From positions 30,256 to 94,255 of the forward strand of contig JAADCQ010000016.1 in the NCBI GenBank assembly GCA_013154335.1: 64,000 bases of DNA, in the 5' to 3' direction. Below the pieces are notes generated by a model that was not told the origin of the DNA, did not search any database, and saw only the letters and a program-made list of their open reading frames with translations. Positions within the stretch are counted from its first letter, which is position 1. Every line of letters starts with the position of its first letter. This stretch comes from Methanopyri archaeon (GTDB lineage Archaea > JAADCQ01 > Methanopyri > Methanopyrales > Methanopyraceae). Below are positions 52,203-62,339 of the stretch, piece by piece. The position numbers and the translations under genes were made by a program.

Positions 52203-52646
52203 TTGATCGGGTTGGCGCTGCTGACCGCCCTGATGGTCGCGGCTCAGCAACCCTCGGGATGGGTGGATCATGTCGTCGAAGAGGCCCTCGAGGTTTTGGG
52301 ACACGGTGGGGTGGTCGATCTACCCGAACCTTGTCCCCTGAGCGATGTGGTCGAAGCGATGAGAGAGCACGGGGTTTACGTGATACCCGTAGCGGTAGGA
52401 TCCCACGGGTTGCCGAAGGGCTCGATAGTGCTGGTATCGGGTCCACCCTTGGGTCCCAGGTACGCCGTGATCGTTGAGAGGTTCGGAGATCGTTTGCTCC
52501 TGTACGATCCCGCGAGGGGTGTCGTGGAGATGGGGATTCGGCGGTTCGACGGTGAGTACCTAGGCATCGCGATCGTACCCGGGGTCAAACCGCCGGGGGC
52601 CACGGTGCTTCCCGGTGAGTTGGCCAGGTCGATGTCCGCATGGTGA
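52203..52646 (+). CDS. Exported C39-peptidase-like protein
   Basis: 147 residues from TTG 52203 (GGTGAAGTCGA before it). A short hydrophobic N-terminus (LIGLALLTALMVAA) may be a signal. The domain has a Cys in LPEPCPLSDVVEAMREHGV and then a C39-like core: RYAVIVERFGDRLLLYDPARGVVEMGIRRFDGEYLGIAIVPG, in which family members have H-x-V...DP-x-G...W-x-G. The usual catalytic His appears replaced (RYAVIV), so it may be an inactive or different member. The evidence is pattern resemblance only. Confidence 0.45.
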   Translation: MIGLALLTALMVAAQQPSGWVDHVVEEALEVLGHGGVVDLPEPCPLSDVVEAMREHGVYVIPVAVGSHGLPKGSIVLVSGPPLGPRYAVIVERFGDRLLLYDPARGVVEMGIRRFDGEYLGIAIVPGVKPPGATVLPGELARSMSAW

Positions 52647-52664
52647 CCTTCCTCCGGGCGTCGA

Positions 52665-52687
52665 ATCGTTATGATGATCGTAACGAT
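52665..52687. repeat. 23-bp palindrome, copy 3 (between convergent genes)
   Basis: Arms ATCGTTATGA and TCGTAACGAT around the centre TGA. Lies in the 71-bp gap between the ends of the C39-like gene and EF-2. Same length and outer arms as the copies at 8016 and 40896. Confidence 0.85.
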
Positions 52688-52717
52688 ATCTGGTCGGGCG
52701 TGAGGGAGGAAGGGTGT

Positions 52718-55700
52718 TCAGCGCATGTCGATGAAGTCCTCCGGCTTCGGGGGCTCCGGCTTCAGACCCTTCCTCTCGCGTATCTCCCTGATTATCTCCG
52801 GCTCCAACTCCTCCGGCACCCGCTCGTACCCCGCGTGCTCCGTGGTCCAGATCGCCCTACCCTCGGTGGCGGACCTGATGTCGTTCGCGAAGCCGAACAT
52901 CTCGGCCACCGGAGCCTTAGCCTTGATGATGACCGTGTCTCCCTCCTGGTTTATCTCCAGGATCTGACCCCTCCTGCTCTGGATCTCCTTCGTCACGGCT
53001 CCCATGTAATCCTGAGGAACGGTCACGTACACGTACTGCATGGGCTCGAGTAGGTGGGCGTCCGCGAGCAGCATGCCGCCGTAGATGGCCCTCTTGATGG
53101 CGGGGATCACCTGAGCGGGACCCCTGTGGACGGGGTCCTCGTGGATCTCCGCGTCCACGAGCTTGACCTTCACGCCCCTGCACGGTTCCTTGGCCAACGG
53201 GCCCTCCTTCATGGCCTCCTCGAAGCCCTCCACCAGGAGCTCCATCACCTCGTTCAGGTACTGGACTCCCACGGTCTGGTCGAGGAAGAAGTTGGTACCG
53301 TCTATGTGGACCACGGACTTCGCGTCGTCCTTGTCCATTCCGAACTCCATCAGGGCGTTCTCGAGCTCCCTGCCCTTGAGTTCCTCCGGGTTGAGTTCTC
53401 CCTCCTCTATCGCCTTGACGATATCCTCTTCCACGGGCTCCACCTTGACGTAGAACTTGTTGTGCTTGTTGGGGGACTTACCCTCTATCTTCTGGTCGCA
53501 GACGTCGAACACGCCCTCCCTGTACACCACGATGGGCTCGGACACCTCGATGTCGACGCCTCTCTCCTTTATCCTGTGGGCGATGATCTCCAGGTGCAGC
53601 TCGCCCATACCGGACACGAGGTGCTGTCCGGTCTCCTCGTTGATCTCCACCTTGACCGTCGGGTCCTCCTTGGCTATCTGGTGTAGGATCTCGATGAGTT
53701 TCGGCAGGTCCTGGGTGTTCTTCGCCTCGACGGCCACCGTGACCACCGGCTCCGCGAAGTGCTGCAGCTCCTCGAAGGGCTCGATCGGGTCCTCCGGGTC
53801 CGTGATGGTCTCGCCGGCCCACACGTCCCTCAGCCCGGTGACCGCGGCGATGTTACCCGCGGGCACCTCGTCGGTTCTGATCCTGTCCGGACCCATGTAG
53901 ATACCTACCTGCTGGATCCTACCTTCCCTCTGGGCGCTGGCCAGGTAGACCTCCTGGCCCTCCCTCACGGTACCGGAGAAGACCCTGCCGGTGGCCACCT
54001 CTCCGGCGTGCGGGTCGATCCTAACGTCGGTGACGACCATCGCGAGCTTGCCCTTCGGGTCGCACTTCCGCAGGGCCTTACCGTCCTCGCTCTCCGGGTC
54101 GCCGGGCCAGATCTGTTCGATCCTGTACTCCTGGGCCGTGACGGGGTCGGGTAGGTGTCTGACCACCATGTCCAGGACGACCTGGTACACGGGGGCCTCC
54201 TTGGCCAGCTCCTTCTGGGCGTCGGGGCCCTGCTGGCACTTCTCGATGATGTCGTTGAACGTGATCCCGGTCTTCTCCATGAACGGGAGGCTGATACCCC
54301 AACCGTAGTAAGCGCTACCGAAGGCGACGGAACCGTCCTGAACGCTGACCTTCCACTCGTCCTTGAACTCCTCCGGCGCCATCTGATCGATCATCTTGTT
54401 GATCTCCGCGATTATCTCCTGGAACCTCTGCTGCATCTCCTCGGGGCTCAGCTTGAGCTCGTTGATGAGCCTGTCCACCTTGTTGATGTACAGGACGGGT
54501 CTAACCCTCTCCCTCAGGGCCTGTCTGAGCACGGTCTCGGTCTGCGGCATGACGCCCTCCACGGCGCACACGACCACGATGGCACCGTCCACGGCCCTCA
54601 TGGCCCTGGTCACGTCACCGGAGAAGTCCACGTGACCCGGCGTGTCGATCAGGTTGATGAGGTACTCCTCGCCCTCGTACTCGTGAACCATGCTGACGTT
54701 GGCCGCGTCTATCGTGATACCCCTCTCCTGCTCCATCTCGTCGAAGTCCAGCACCAGTTGGTCACCGGCCAGTTCCTCCGAGATCATCCCCGCGCCCGCG
54801 AGCAGCTGGTCGGATAGGGTCGTGTTGTGGATCACGAACCCATCGGCCGCGAAGTTGTGGTACCCTTCGACGGTGAAGTCGTAAACGTAACCGTCGTAGT
54901 CCTCCTCCTCGACGCTCACGACCTCGAGGAAGCAGACGTCGTCCTTGGCCAGCTCCATGAGCGTGTCCAGCGCCTCGTGCTCCACGCCCATGTCTTTCAG
55001 CGTCGGAACGATCCTCTCGATCTCCGACTTGGTCAGACCCTCACCCACGGGCACCTTCTCCATGTCGGAGGACGGGGATCTTTCAAGGAGCTCCTCGAGC
55101 ATCCGGGCCTTCTCGGGGTCCCGGAAGCCCGGCAGCCTCTCCAGCGATCTGGCTCCCTCGATGTAGAGGACGGTGACGTCGCCTTCCTCCACGAGACGGC
55201 CGGCCACGTCGAACTTCTGTAGCAACAGCTGGAAGTCCTTCAGGAACTCCCCGTCCTCGGGGACCACGACCACGGCGTCGTCCTCCACCGTGCCGGCCGC
55301 GTCCAAGTAGCCCTTCACGAACTCGGCGATGTGGTCCAGCGGGGCCCTGGCCAGGAGATCGTCGATCTCGGAGTCGTTGACGAGGATTTCGGCCATCTCA
55401 CGCGCTTCTTCGGGCGCGCTCTCCGGGTCCGCGGCGGCTAGCCCGGCCAGGTAGAACAGCTCCTTCAGGTCGGGCAGCTCGGTCGGGTCCGCGTCGAGCC
55501 TGTCGAGGATCTCGCGCTTTAGTTCCTCCTCCGTCATGCCCTCATGGAGGAGCTTCTGGGTACAGACGATGTGATCACCTTCCTCGAGTTCGTCGGCCCT
55601 CTTCTCGGTTATCTCGCCCGAGGGGTCCAGGACGAGGAACTTGTGCTCGGGCGTCGTGCGGATGGTTCTGCCGTTCTCGACTTCGACTTTCACGAGCTTG

Positions 55701-56020
55701 TCGGCCTTGAGGCGCCAGACGTGGGTTATCTCACCCTTCACGATCTCCACCGAGTCCTTGTCCAGGGAGGAGACCTCGACGGGTTCCTCCAGCTCGTAAA
55801 CTTCCTCGTTCTCGTCCTTCTTGACGAGCTCGCCCCGCTCTTTCAGCTCCTCGAACAGTTCGTCGGCCCTTACGAATCTACCGTCGGCCAGGCAGATCTT
55901 GGTCTCGGGGGCTACGCATTTACCGTGATCTATGTGCGCGATTATACCGATGTTTCTAATCTTGTCCGGGTGATACATTAGTTCTCTACACTTCTCAGCC
56001 ATTTTCTCTTTGCGTCCCAT
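52718..56020 (-). CDS. fusA: Translation elongation factor EF-2 with intein
   Basis: 1100-residue precursor from ATG 56020. The G1 P-loop is AHIDHGK at residues 28-34, broken by a 365-residue intein, and resumes [13 protein letters not shown] at residue 400. After splicing EF-2 has about 735 residues: [26 protein letters not shown] (G3), INKVDRLI (G4), and domain IV with the diphthamide loop [15 protein letters not shown]. It drives ribosomal translocation. Last gene of the str-type cluster here; EF-1alpha and S10, its usual followers, are replaced by a convergent gene. Confidence 0.97.
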   Translation of the reverse strand: MGRKEKMAEKCRELMYHPDKIRNIGIIAHIDHGKCVAPETKICLADGRFVRADELFEELKERGELVKKDENEEVYELEEPVEVSSLDKDSVEIVKGEITHVWRLKADKLVKVEVENGRTIRTTPEHKFLVLDPSGEITEKRADELEEGDHIVCTQKLLHEGMTEEELKREILDRLDADPTELPDLKELFYLAGLAAADPESAPEEAREMAEILVNDSEIDDLLARAPLDHIAEFVKGYLDAAGTVEDDAVVVVPEDGEFLKDFQLLLQKFDVAGRLVEEGDVTVLYIEGARSLERLPGFRDPEKARMLEELLERSPSSDMEKVPVGEGLTKSEIERIVPTLKDMGVEHEALDTLMELAKDDVCFLEVVSVEEEDYDGYVYDFTVEGYHNFAADGFVIHNTTLSDQLLAGAGMISEELAGDQLVLDFDEMEQERGITIDAANVSMVHEYEGEEYLINLIDTPGHVDFSGDVTRAMRAVDGAIVVVCAVEGVMPQTETVLRQALRERVRPVLYINKVDRLINELKLSPEEMQQRFQEIIAEINKMIDQMAPEEFKDEWKVSVQDGSVAFGSAYYGWGISLPFMEKTGITFNDIIEKCQQGPDAQKELAKEAPVYQVVLDMVVRHLPDPVTAQEYRIEQIWPGDPESEDGKALRKCDPKGKLAMVVTDVRIDPHAGEVATGRVFSGTVREGQEVYLASAQREGRIQQVGIYMGPDRIRTDEVPAGNIAAVTGLRDVWAGETITDPEDPIEPFEELQHFAEPVVTVAVEAKNTQDLPKLIEILHQIAKEDPTVKVEINEETGQHLVSGMGELHLEIIAHRIKERGVDIEVSEPIVVYREGVFDVCDQKIEGKSPNKHNKFYVKVEPVEEDIVKAIEEGELNPEELKGRELENALMEFGMDKDDAKSVVHIDGTNFFLDQTVGVQYLNEVMELLVEGFEEAMKEGPLAKEPCRGVKVKLVDAEIHEDPVHRGPAQVIPAIKRAIYGGMLLADAHLLEPMQYVYVTVPQDYMGAVTKEIQSRRGQILEINQEGDTVIIKAKAPVAEMFGFANDIRSATEGRAIWTTEHAGYERVPEELEPEIIREIRERKGLKPEPPKPEDFIDMR
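54824..55918 (-). mobile_element. EF-2 intein (365 residues) with degenerate homing endonuclease
   Basis: Begins Cys ([16 protein letters not shown]), has block [10 protein letters not shown] and ends [21 protein letters not shown] followed by Thr, so the splicing residues (Cys1, penultimate His, Asn, +1 Thr) are intact. Insertion is between Lys and Thr of the P-loop. The central part holds LAGLIDADG-like blocks: [10 protein letters not shown] (intein residues 157-166) and GYLDAAGTV (203-211). In the second block the catalytic acid position is Ala, so the endonuclease is probably inactive while splicing is retained. Confidence 0.92.
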
Positions 56021-56070
56021 ATTGGATTCCCCCGTTCAAGTGTTATAACAATTAGTTCGAGGTTGTTTCA

Positions 56071-56101
56071 TAAAAAAATAACTCCAGGCACTTACCTGGA
56101 G
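56071..56101 (-). terminator. Hairpin plus T-run after rps7
   Basis: On the minus strand CTCCAGG and CCTGGAG form a seven-pair stem with a six-base loop that contains the rps7 stop TAA, followed by TTA and seven T residues (complement of 56072-56078). This looks like an intrinsic terminator separating rps7 from EF-2, whose own AT-rich promoter region follows. Confidence 0.6.
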
Positions 56102-56757
56102 GCTTCAGCGATTCTTTCGATCTCCTCCTTCTTCCTTATGGAGTAACACTCGGTGTCGTATCTAGCCGCAGCCATTATCTCCTCGGCCAGACACTCCTCT
56201 ATCGGTTTTGGATTCCTGAAGGCACGCTGTTGAGCGCCCTCGGCGATGAATCTCAGGGCCAAATCTAGCCTTCTCTGAGGGGCACAGTCCACGGCTTCGT
56301 GATATGTTATACCTCCGTATATAATCCTAGTTGTCTCCTCCCTGGGGGCTGCGTTCTCCAGGGCTCTGACCAGTACTTGGATGGGGTTTTCGCCGGTTCT
56401 CTCGTGTATGATGTCGAATGCTCTCTTAACGATGTTGTAGGCTAGGTGCTTTTTACCCGTGTTCTTCGCGGTCCTCATGACTTTATTCATGAGTCTTTCC
56501 ACGATAGGGACTTCCGCCTTACCGAACCTCTTCTTGGCGTGCCTACCGCCGGTGTGGGGTAGGTACACGGGTTTCAGGCATATGTAGTCCCTGAGGCCCG
56601 GGTCTCTTATCTCGACGTCCTTGGTGTCCCACTTGCCGAAGACCTTCATGTTCTCGAGGTTCTCCAGGTATGGGTTGCCCTCCAGGTCGGAGTACACTAT
56701 CCTCCTGCTCTCCTCGGTCTCCTCGATTTCCTCGACGTTCTCCACGTCCTCGGCCAC
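56092..56757 (-). CDS. rps7: Ribosomal protein uS7
   Basis: 221 residues from GTG 56757. After an acidic N-terminal extension, [52 protein letters not shown] and [28 protein letters not shown] are typical of S7, which nucleates the head of the small subunit. The 3' half is AT-richer than the neighbours. Confidence 0.96.
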   Translation of the reverse strand: MAEDVENVEEIEETEESRRIVYSDLEGNPYLENLENMKVFGKWDTKDVEIRDPGLRDYICLKPVYLPHTGGRHAKKRFGKAEVPIVERLMNKVMRTAKNTGKKHLAYNIVKRAFDIIHERTGENPIQVLVRALENAAPREETTRIIYGGITYHEAVDCAPQRRLDLALRFIAEGAQQRAFRNPKPIEECLAEEIMAAARYDTECYSIRKKEEIERIAEASR

Positions 56758-56769
56758 GTGGCATTTCCC

Positions 56770-57213
56770 CTAACGCATCGGTTTCTCGATCTTACCCTTG
56801 AGTAGCTCCTTGAGCGCGACGTCGTTGACTTTGACGACCTTGTACCTGACGCCCGGGATGTCTCCCTTGGCCCTACCCTTCGGGCCACCGATACCTTCGA
56901 TGATGACTTCGTCGTGCTCGTCGATGTAGTCTATGGCGCCGTCACCGGGGCAGAACGCGGTGACTTGCTTCCCGTTCTTGACGAGTTGGACCCTCACGCA
57001 CTTCCTGATGGCGGAGTTGGGCTGCTTGGCCTCGACTCCGACCTTCTCCAGGACTATGCCCCTCGCCTGTGGGGCGCCCTCGAGTGGGTCGGCCTTCTCG
57101 TCGAGTCTGAGCATCCTACGCTTGTACCTCTCGTCCTTCCATCTGAACTTCTGCCTCTTTTGCCTGAGCTTGCGGGCGGCGAACTCACCCGAGGGGGACT
57201 TCTTACCGGGCAT
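56770..57213 (-). CDS. rps12: Ribosomal protein uS12
   Basis: 147 residues. [57 protein letters not shown] sequence (here ...[17 protein letters not shown]) identifies S12 of the decoding centre. Order S12-S7-EF-2 is the archaeal str order. Confidence 0.96.
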   Translation of the reverse strand: MPGKKSPSGEFAARKLRQKRQKFRWKDERYKRRMLRLDEKADPLEGAPQARGIVLEKVGVEAKQPNSAIRKCVRVQLVKNGKQVTAFCPGDGAIDYIDEHDEVIIEGIGGPKGRAKGDIPGVRYKVVKVNDVALKELLKGKIEKPMR

Positions 57214-57232
57214 GCGGGTTTTCCACCCCCGT

Positions 57233-57661
57233 TCAGACCACGACCACGTCGTCTATGTCGTGGTGTCTTTTCGCCAGGATGCGGGCCTTCTTGATGTTGC
57301 GCCCGCCCTTACCTATCACGCGACCCCGTTCGGAGCGGGGGGCGTCGACTATGGCTATCTTGCGGCCGTCTCTCTCGGTGATCCTGACTCCCTTGACCTT
57401 CGCCGGAAACAGAACCTTCTTTATAAACTCGGCGGGGTCCTCGTCGTACTCCACGACTTCGACGTCCATGCCGAGTTGCTCCTGGACCCTCTTGACGTTC
57501 TGTCCCCTTCTACCCACCGCGAGGCCTATGTGGCCGGGCTTGACGACGAAGATGGCGCGGTTGTGTTCGTCGTCGATGACGCAGTCTATGGCGTGGGCGC
57601 CGGTCAGGCTCTCGAAGAGGGCGATCATGCGAATCTGCTCGGTTTCCAGTTTCACGGCCAT
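57233..57661 (-). CDS. nusA: NusA-family KH-domain protein
   Basis: 142 residues. Two KH domains: [32 protein letters not shown] and [43 protein letters not shown], each with a G-x-x-G loop (GRRG, GKGG). Archaeal NusA homologues consist only of these two KH domains and probably act in transcription termination or antitermination. Located, as usual, between L30e and S12. Confidence 0.92.
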   Translation of the reverse strand: MAVKLETEQIRMIALFESLTGAHAIDCVIDDEHNRAIFVVKPGHIGLAVGRRGQNVKRVQEQLGMDVEVVEYDEDPAEFIKKVLFPAKVKGVRITERDGRKIAIVDAPRSERGRVIGKGGRNIKKARILAKRHHDIDDVVVV

Positions 57662-57675
57662 TTCCCATCACCCCC

Positions 57676-58017
57676 TCATCCTTGTACCTCGACCCCTTCC
57701 TCACGGGCCTGTTCGACGATGTTCAGTAGGTTGGACTCGCCGTCGTCGAGGACGGCCATGGTGGCCACGACGTGGGGTCTGCCGCAGGCGTCCCCGAGTT
57801 CGATGCTCGTGCCCGGGTACACGAAAACGGGGATCTCGGCGAGTTCCGCGTAGTACTCGACGTCCTCGCGGATATCCTCGGGGCAGTCCATGGAGATTAT
57901 CACGAGCTTGGGTTCGCCCATCTTCAGCGCGCGGATGGTCTTGTTGGCCCCGAGGATGACGTCGCCGGTCTCGAGCGCCATTCGGATCTGCCTGTTGAGT
58001 TCTTGCACGTCCACCAA
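57676..58017 (-). CDS. rpl30e: Ribosomal protein eL30
   Basis: About 113 residues from TTG 58017; the adjacent GTG 58014 is also possible. DVQELNRQIRMALETGDVILGANKTIRALKMGEPKLVIISMDCPEDIREDVEYYAELAEIPVFVYPGTSIELGDACGRPHVVATMAV is typical of L30e, a kink-turn RNA binder. A longer upstream frame lacks a ribosome-binding site. Confidence 0.92.
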   Translation of the reverse strand: MVDVQELNRQIRMALETGDVILGANKTIRALKMGEPKLVIISMDCPEDIREDVEYYAELAEIPVFVYPGTSIELGDACGRPHVVATMAVLDDGESNLLNIVEQAREEGVEVQG

Positions 58018-58144
58018 CGCGTGGGTCCCCCTGTTTCGCGCAGAACCAGCCACGTTCGAGACGTCGCGCGTGGCCGCACCCCTTGAAAAGTCTTACACCC
58101 GAGGCGCTCCGATAACCGTTATGGAAAAGTAACTAGGAGTGGTG

Positions 58145-58153
58145 AAAAAGAAA
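58145..58153 (-). terminator. T-rich tract after rpoA2
   Basis: On the minus strand TTTCTTTTT follows the rpoA2 stop codon after three bases. Archaeal RNA polymerase terminates at such oligo-T runs. The remaining gap to eL30 (58,018-58,144) includes ATAACCGTTAT (58112-58122), a small palindrome near the likely eL30 promoter. Confidence 0.5.
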
Positions 58154-58156
58154 CGT

Positions 58157-59455
58157 TTACTCCTCTTCCTCCTCGAGACGCTTGAAGGCGTCGTAATCCA
58201 AGGCCAGCTCGACCGTCCCGGTACCCACGGGTACCGGTCTACCCACGATGATGTTCTCGAGGACACCCCTGAGTTCCTCCACGTCACCCGAGGTGGCCGT
58301 CTCGGTCAGGACCTTGGACACGTACTCGAACGCCGCCTTCGTCAACGGGCTACCCTTGAGTTCCATCACGGAGTAACCGCCGACGGATCGAACGCTCCTT
58401 AACTCGCCCCAGAACGCCATCATGTCGGCTATGAGCATGAAGTGACGCGGGTCCACGCTTATACCCTGGCTACCGTAGACCTCCTCGAGTTGCTCTATGA
58501 CGGACGCTCTCCCGGCCTCGACACCGAGGAGCACGTCCATTATCTTGGGGTCGTTGGTCTTGACCCTGGTCGCGTCGACGCCCTCCATCTGCATCAACTG
58601 GAGCATCAGGTACGCTCTCTTGGAAACCTTGCTGTTTCTAGCTCTCTTGGATATCCACGTCGGCGGACGCTTCGGGGAGCCGTCCGGACTCCCCCTGGTC
58701 AGGATGTAGTACTCGTCGTTCTCCTCGTCGTACTGTACCGACGCGTGGATGACGCCCTCGATCCCCTTGATCACGGCTTCCCTGAGCTCGTTGGCCAGCT
58801 CCGCCAGCTCCGAGGGGGATTCCACGTCCGCCAGGAACACGTAGAGTTCGTTCTCGTCCTCCTCGTGCACGGCCCCCCCGAGGAACTCGCGGAGGAAATC
58901 CACGACCTCGTCCTTGTCGATACCGGCTTCCTCCATGGTTTCGGGGTCCAGTTCCACGTCGATGGTGTTCCTCTTGGGGTTGACCTCGATGGATTTGACC
59001 AGCTCCTCGAACCTCGTTTCCTCGATGTTCCTGGCAAGTTCTTCGGCCTTCTCCCTGTCGCTACGGTACGGTTCCTCGAGCCTGAGCTCTATGACCCAGG
59101 TCGGGGGGCCTTGGTAGGGGAGGGAGAGGACCCTTTCGAGGGCCGGGATACCCGTGGTCACGTCTATCTCCGCCACACCGGCCAGGTGGAACGTTCTCAT
59201 CGTCATCTGGGTGGCGGGCTCGCACATGGATTGAGCGGCCAGCACGCCGACGGCGTCTCCCTTCTCGACGAGCCTCGCCTTGACGTTCCTGACCAGGGCC
59301 CTCACGACCTCCCTGACCGTGTCCTCGTCCGCGTCCTTGAGGTCCTCGTCCTCCGAGACCTTCTCCACTATCTCTTCGGCTATGGAGACGGGCACGTCGA
59401 CGTTCTCCTCCTCCGCCACCTCCTCGAGGATCTCTCTGATCGTTTCGGCGTCCAC
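58157..59455 (-). CDS. rpoA2: RNA polymerase subunit A'' (Rpo1C)
   Basis: 432 residues. [49 protein letters not shown] contains the trigger-loop region; the C-terminus has [44 protein letters not shown]. An acidic N-terminal extension of about 50 residues precedes it. Completes the catalytic A subunit split as in all archaea. Confidence 0.97.
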   Translation of the reverse strand: MDAETIREILEEVAEEENVDVPVSIAEEIVEKVSEDEDLKDADEDTVREVVRALVRNVKARLVEKGDAVGVLAAQSMCEPATQMTMRTFHLAGVAEIDVTTGIPALERVLSLPYQGPPTWVIELRLEEPYRSDREKAEELARNIEETRFEELVKSIEVNPKRNTIDVELDPETMEEAGIDKDEVVDFLREFLGGAVHEEDENELYVFLADVESPSELAELANELREAVIKGIEGVIHASVQYDEENDEYYILTRGSPDGSPKRPPTWISKRARNSKVSKRAYLMLQLMQMEGVDATRVKTNDPKIMDVLLGVEAGRASVIEQLEEVYGSQGISVDPRHFMLIADMMAFWGELRSVRSVGGYSVMELKGSPLTKAAFEYVSKVLTETATSGDVEELRGVLENIIVGRPVPVGTGTVELALDYDAFKRLEEEEE

Positions 59456-59462
59456 GGTCCGT

Positions 59463-62339
59463 TCACCCCTCCTCCTCTTCCTCCTCGAGGACGGTCTCCT
59501 TCGCGACCTGGAGGGCTTTCTCCACGTCGAGGTTCAGACCCCATTTCTTGGCCGGGTCCACGCCGTCCTCGCCGTAGCGGAGCTGGATCACGTTGTCGGA
59601 GCTGTCCCTGACGCGTCCCTCCTCGTCCACCACGAGGTCGAGCGACGTGGTCACGTACCTCCTGTGCAGGTAACCGGAGTCGGCGGTCCTGAAGCCTTTG
59701 TCTATCAGTCCCTCTCTACCGCTCATGGCGTGGAGGAAGTACTCTATCATGTCGAGGCCCTCGTAGAAGCTGGACCTGACGAAGCCTCCCTCCTTGACGC
59801 CCGGTATGAACTTCTTCTCGAAGTGCGGGGTGACCCTGTCCGTGTAGGAGTAATTGACGATCTTCTCCATCACGTGTTCGGCGTTGTGCTTGGCCCTGTG
59901 GGGTCTCTCGCCCATCACCGCCTGCTGTCCGCCGATGAGCGCCATCCTCGCGATGTTGGTGATGCTACCCCTAGCACCCGACTCCGGCATGATGTAAGCG
60001 GAGTTGAACAGGTCCCTGTTCTCCTTGAGGGTTTCCTCCACCTTTATCCTCGGTTCGTTCAGTATCGCCATTATCTCGGTCTCCACGTTCCTCTCCAGCA
60101 TCTCTCCTCGCTCTATCCTGCTCCTGTTGCACGACGGTTCGGATTCTATCTTCTCGAGTTCCCTGTTGCCCTTCTCTATGATCTCCTTGGCCCTCTTCGC
60201 GGCCTCCTCCGAGTACTTCTCGGCCACGTCCTTGAACCTCTCGTATATCTCCTCGAACTCGTCGACGCCGAGCGTGAACCCTATCCTCGTGACGAACCTC
60301 AGGCCGGCCCTCCCGAACCGTTCCATGGTCTTGAGCGTGATCCTGGCGGCCTCGAACCACGGGTACTCCTCGCCCTCGGCGATCTTCATGGTGGCGTACC
60401 TGTGGACCATCTCACCCATTATCCCGTGCACGGTCTTCTCGTCGAGGAAGCCACGGACTATCTCGCCATTCTCTATCACGACCTCACCGTGTTCCTCGTC
60501 CTCCGGGCACACCTCGTTCTTGATCCTGACCCCGTCGAGCCACTCGGGTAGGAACACGCTGAGGAGCCTGCGGCCCGTCACCATGGGGTCTCCTTCGTCC
60601 GGGTACCCGTACACGAACTCGAGGGGGTGGATCTCCTCCTCGAAGCCGTCGTGGTACTCGGCTTGGGGTTCGAGTTCGACCTCGGAGGGGTCGAAGTCGT
60701 CGCCCGACTTCTTGACCTCCTCCAGTATCTGGTAGGCGTCCTCGACCGTCATCCAGGCCCTGGACAGCATGTGGAGTCCGACTATGGCCTCGTGGATGGG
60801 GCTGTTACGGATGTCGTCGTGCCCGTTCTTCGGGGGCCAGAGGTGGTAGACGTAGCATCCCATCAGCTCGCCTACCTCGGCCCGGGTTTCCTCGGATTGC
60901 GGCACGTGGAGGTTCATCTCGTCGCCGTCGAAGTCCGCGTTGAAACCGACGCCCATGTAGCAGGCGGAGGGCAGTCTGAAGGTCTTGCCCGGCATTATCC
61001 TGGCTCTGAAGCCCAGTTCCGACTGGATGTGGAGGGTGGGCTGTCTGTTGAACATGACCGGGTCTCCGTCTATGAGGTGTCTCTCGACTATGTCGCCGGG
61101 TTCCAGGCTCTCGGCCAGCTGTTCCTTGTTGGACTCGGTCACCCTTATCCTGCTGCCGTCCTTCTTCACGACGTAGTTGGCTCCAGGGTGCTTGTCGGGG
61201 CCGTTCCTCACGTACTCGCGTAGCCTGTCGATGTTCCACTCCGTGACCCTCTCGGGTACCGTGAGCTCCTTGGCTATGGGCTTCGGAACGCCCAGGGTGA
61301 ACGGATCGAGCTCCGGGTCGGGGGTTATCACGGATCTGGCCGAGAAGTTGACCCTCTTACCGGCGAGGTTCTGCCTGAACCTGCCCTCCTTACCCTTCAG
61401 CCTCTGGATGATGCCTTTCAGGGGTTTACCTCCGGATCGGTGCCTGGCTACGGGGACGCCTCCTATCTCGTTGTCTATGTACGTGGTCACGTGGTACTGG
61501 AGGAGGTCCCACTGGTCCTCGATTATGGGTTCGGGGGCGCCGCTCTCGAGCGATTCCTTCAGCCTCATGTTGACGCGAACTATGTCGACGAGCTTGTGGG
61601 TGAGGTCGTCCTCGGCCCTCTCACCGGTCTCCAGGATGATGGAGGGTCTCATGGTGACGGGCGGGACTGGGAGGACCGTGAGGACGGCCCACTCGGGTCT
61701 GGCCCTTTCCGGGTGGAAGCCGAGGATCTTGACGTCCTCGTCCGGGATCTTCTCGAGCCAGGCCCTCACGTCGGTGGGCCAGAGCCTCTCGTCGCCGAGC
61801 ATGAAGGTGGTGGGCTTCCTGTAGGTGATGTCGGGGGCTTGGGCCCCGCAGTGCGGGCATTCCTCCCTGTCCTCGGCGCGTGAGACCACCTCCTCGACTA
61901 TGGATTTGATCGATCTGATGCCCTCGTCTATCTCGTGGAGGTACTCCTCGATGGCGTCCTCGGGTATCCTGACGCGACCGCACTCGGGGCAGGTGGCCCT
62001 GAGGACGTCCTTGAGGCGTTCGGCGAACCTGGGGTGTAGGACGGGTCTGGCCAGTTCTATGTGGCCGAAGTGACCGGGGCATCTACCCGCGGGCTGACCG
62101 CAGGTCCTGCATCGGAGGCCCGGGTCTATGACCCCCATGCGCGTGTCCATGACTCCTCCTTCGACGGGGTACCCGTCCTCGTCGTACGTCTCGGGTGTCG
62201 TGACCTCGACCACGGACATCTCTCTGATCTTGTCGGGTGGGAGGATCCCGAATATCACCCTGTTGATGTACTTGGGTGGGTCTTGGACCCGGGGCTCGTC
62301 CATGGCTTGGACTCCGGAGGTGAACACGGCGGGTTTCAC
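59463..62339 (-). CDS. rpoA1: RNA polymerase subunit A' (Rpo1N)
   Basis: 958 residues from GTG 62339, overlapping the rpoB stop by GTGA. N-terminal zinc sites ([29 protein letters not shown]...CPHCGA), [25 protein letters not shown], and the catalytic [14 protein letters not shown] that holds the active-site Mg. RPTLHI-type bridge sequence ([14 protein letters not shown]) is present. No intein seen. Confidence 0.97.
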   Translation of the reverse strand: MKPAVFTSGVQAMDEPRVQDPPKYINRVIFGILPPDKIREMSVVEVTTPETYDEDGYPVEGGVMDTRMGVIDPGLRCRTCGQPAGRCPGHFGHIELARPVLHPRFAERLKDVLRATCPECGRVRIPEDAIEEYLHEIDEGIRSIKSIVEEVVSRAEDREECPHCGAQAPDITYRKPTTFMLGDERLWPTDVRAWLEKIPDEDVKILGFHPERARPEWAVLTVLPVPPVTMRPSIILETGERAEDDLTHKLVDIVRVNMRLKESLESGAPEPIIEDQWDLLQYHVTTYIDNEIGGVPVARHRSGGKPLKGIIQRLKGKEGRFRQNLAGKRVNFSARSVITPDPELDPFTLGVPKPIAKELTVPERVTEWNIDRLREYVRNGPDKHPGANYVVKKDGSRIRVTESNKEQLAESLEPGDIVERHLIDGDPVMFNRQPTLHIQSELGFRARIMPGKTFRLPSACYMGVGFNADFDGDEMNLHVPQSEETRAEVGELMGCYVYHLWPPKNGHDDIRNSPIHEAIVGLHMLSRAWMTVEDAYQILEEVKKSGDDFDPSEVELEPQAEYHDGFEEEIHPLEFVYGYPDEGDPMVTGRRLLSVFLPEWLDGVRIKNEVCPEDEEHGEVVIENGEIVRGFLDEKTVHGIMGEMVHRYATMKIAEGEEYPWFEAARITLKTMERFGRAGLRFVTRIGFTLGVDEFEEIYERFKDVAEKYSEEAAKRAKEIIEKGNRELEKIESEPSCNRSRIERGEMLERNVETEIMAILNEPRIKVEETLKENRDLFNSAYIMPESGARGSITNIARMALIGGQQAVMGERPHRAKHNAEHVMEKIVNYSYTDRVTPHFEKKFIPGVKEGGFVRSSFYEGLDMIEYFLHAMSGREGLIDKGFRTADSGYLHRRYVTTSLDLVVDEEGRVRDSSDNVIQLRYGEDGVDPAKKWGLNLDVEKALQVAKETVLEEEEEEG

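Noticed and set aside
58442..60551. Two long + strand frames opposite rpoA2 and rpoA1
   Set aside because: Antisense shadows in high-GC DNA; the RNA polymerase genes are certain.
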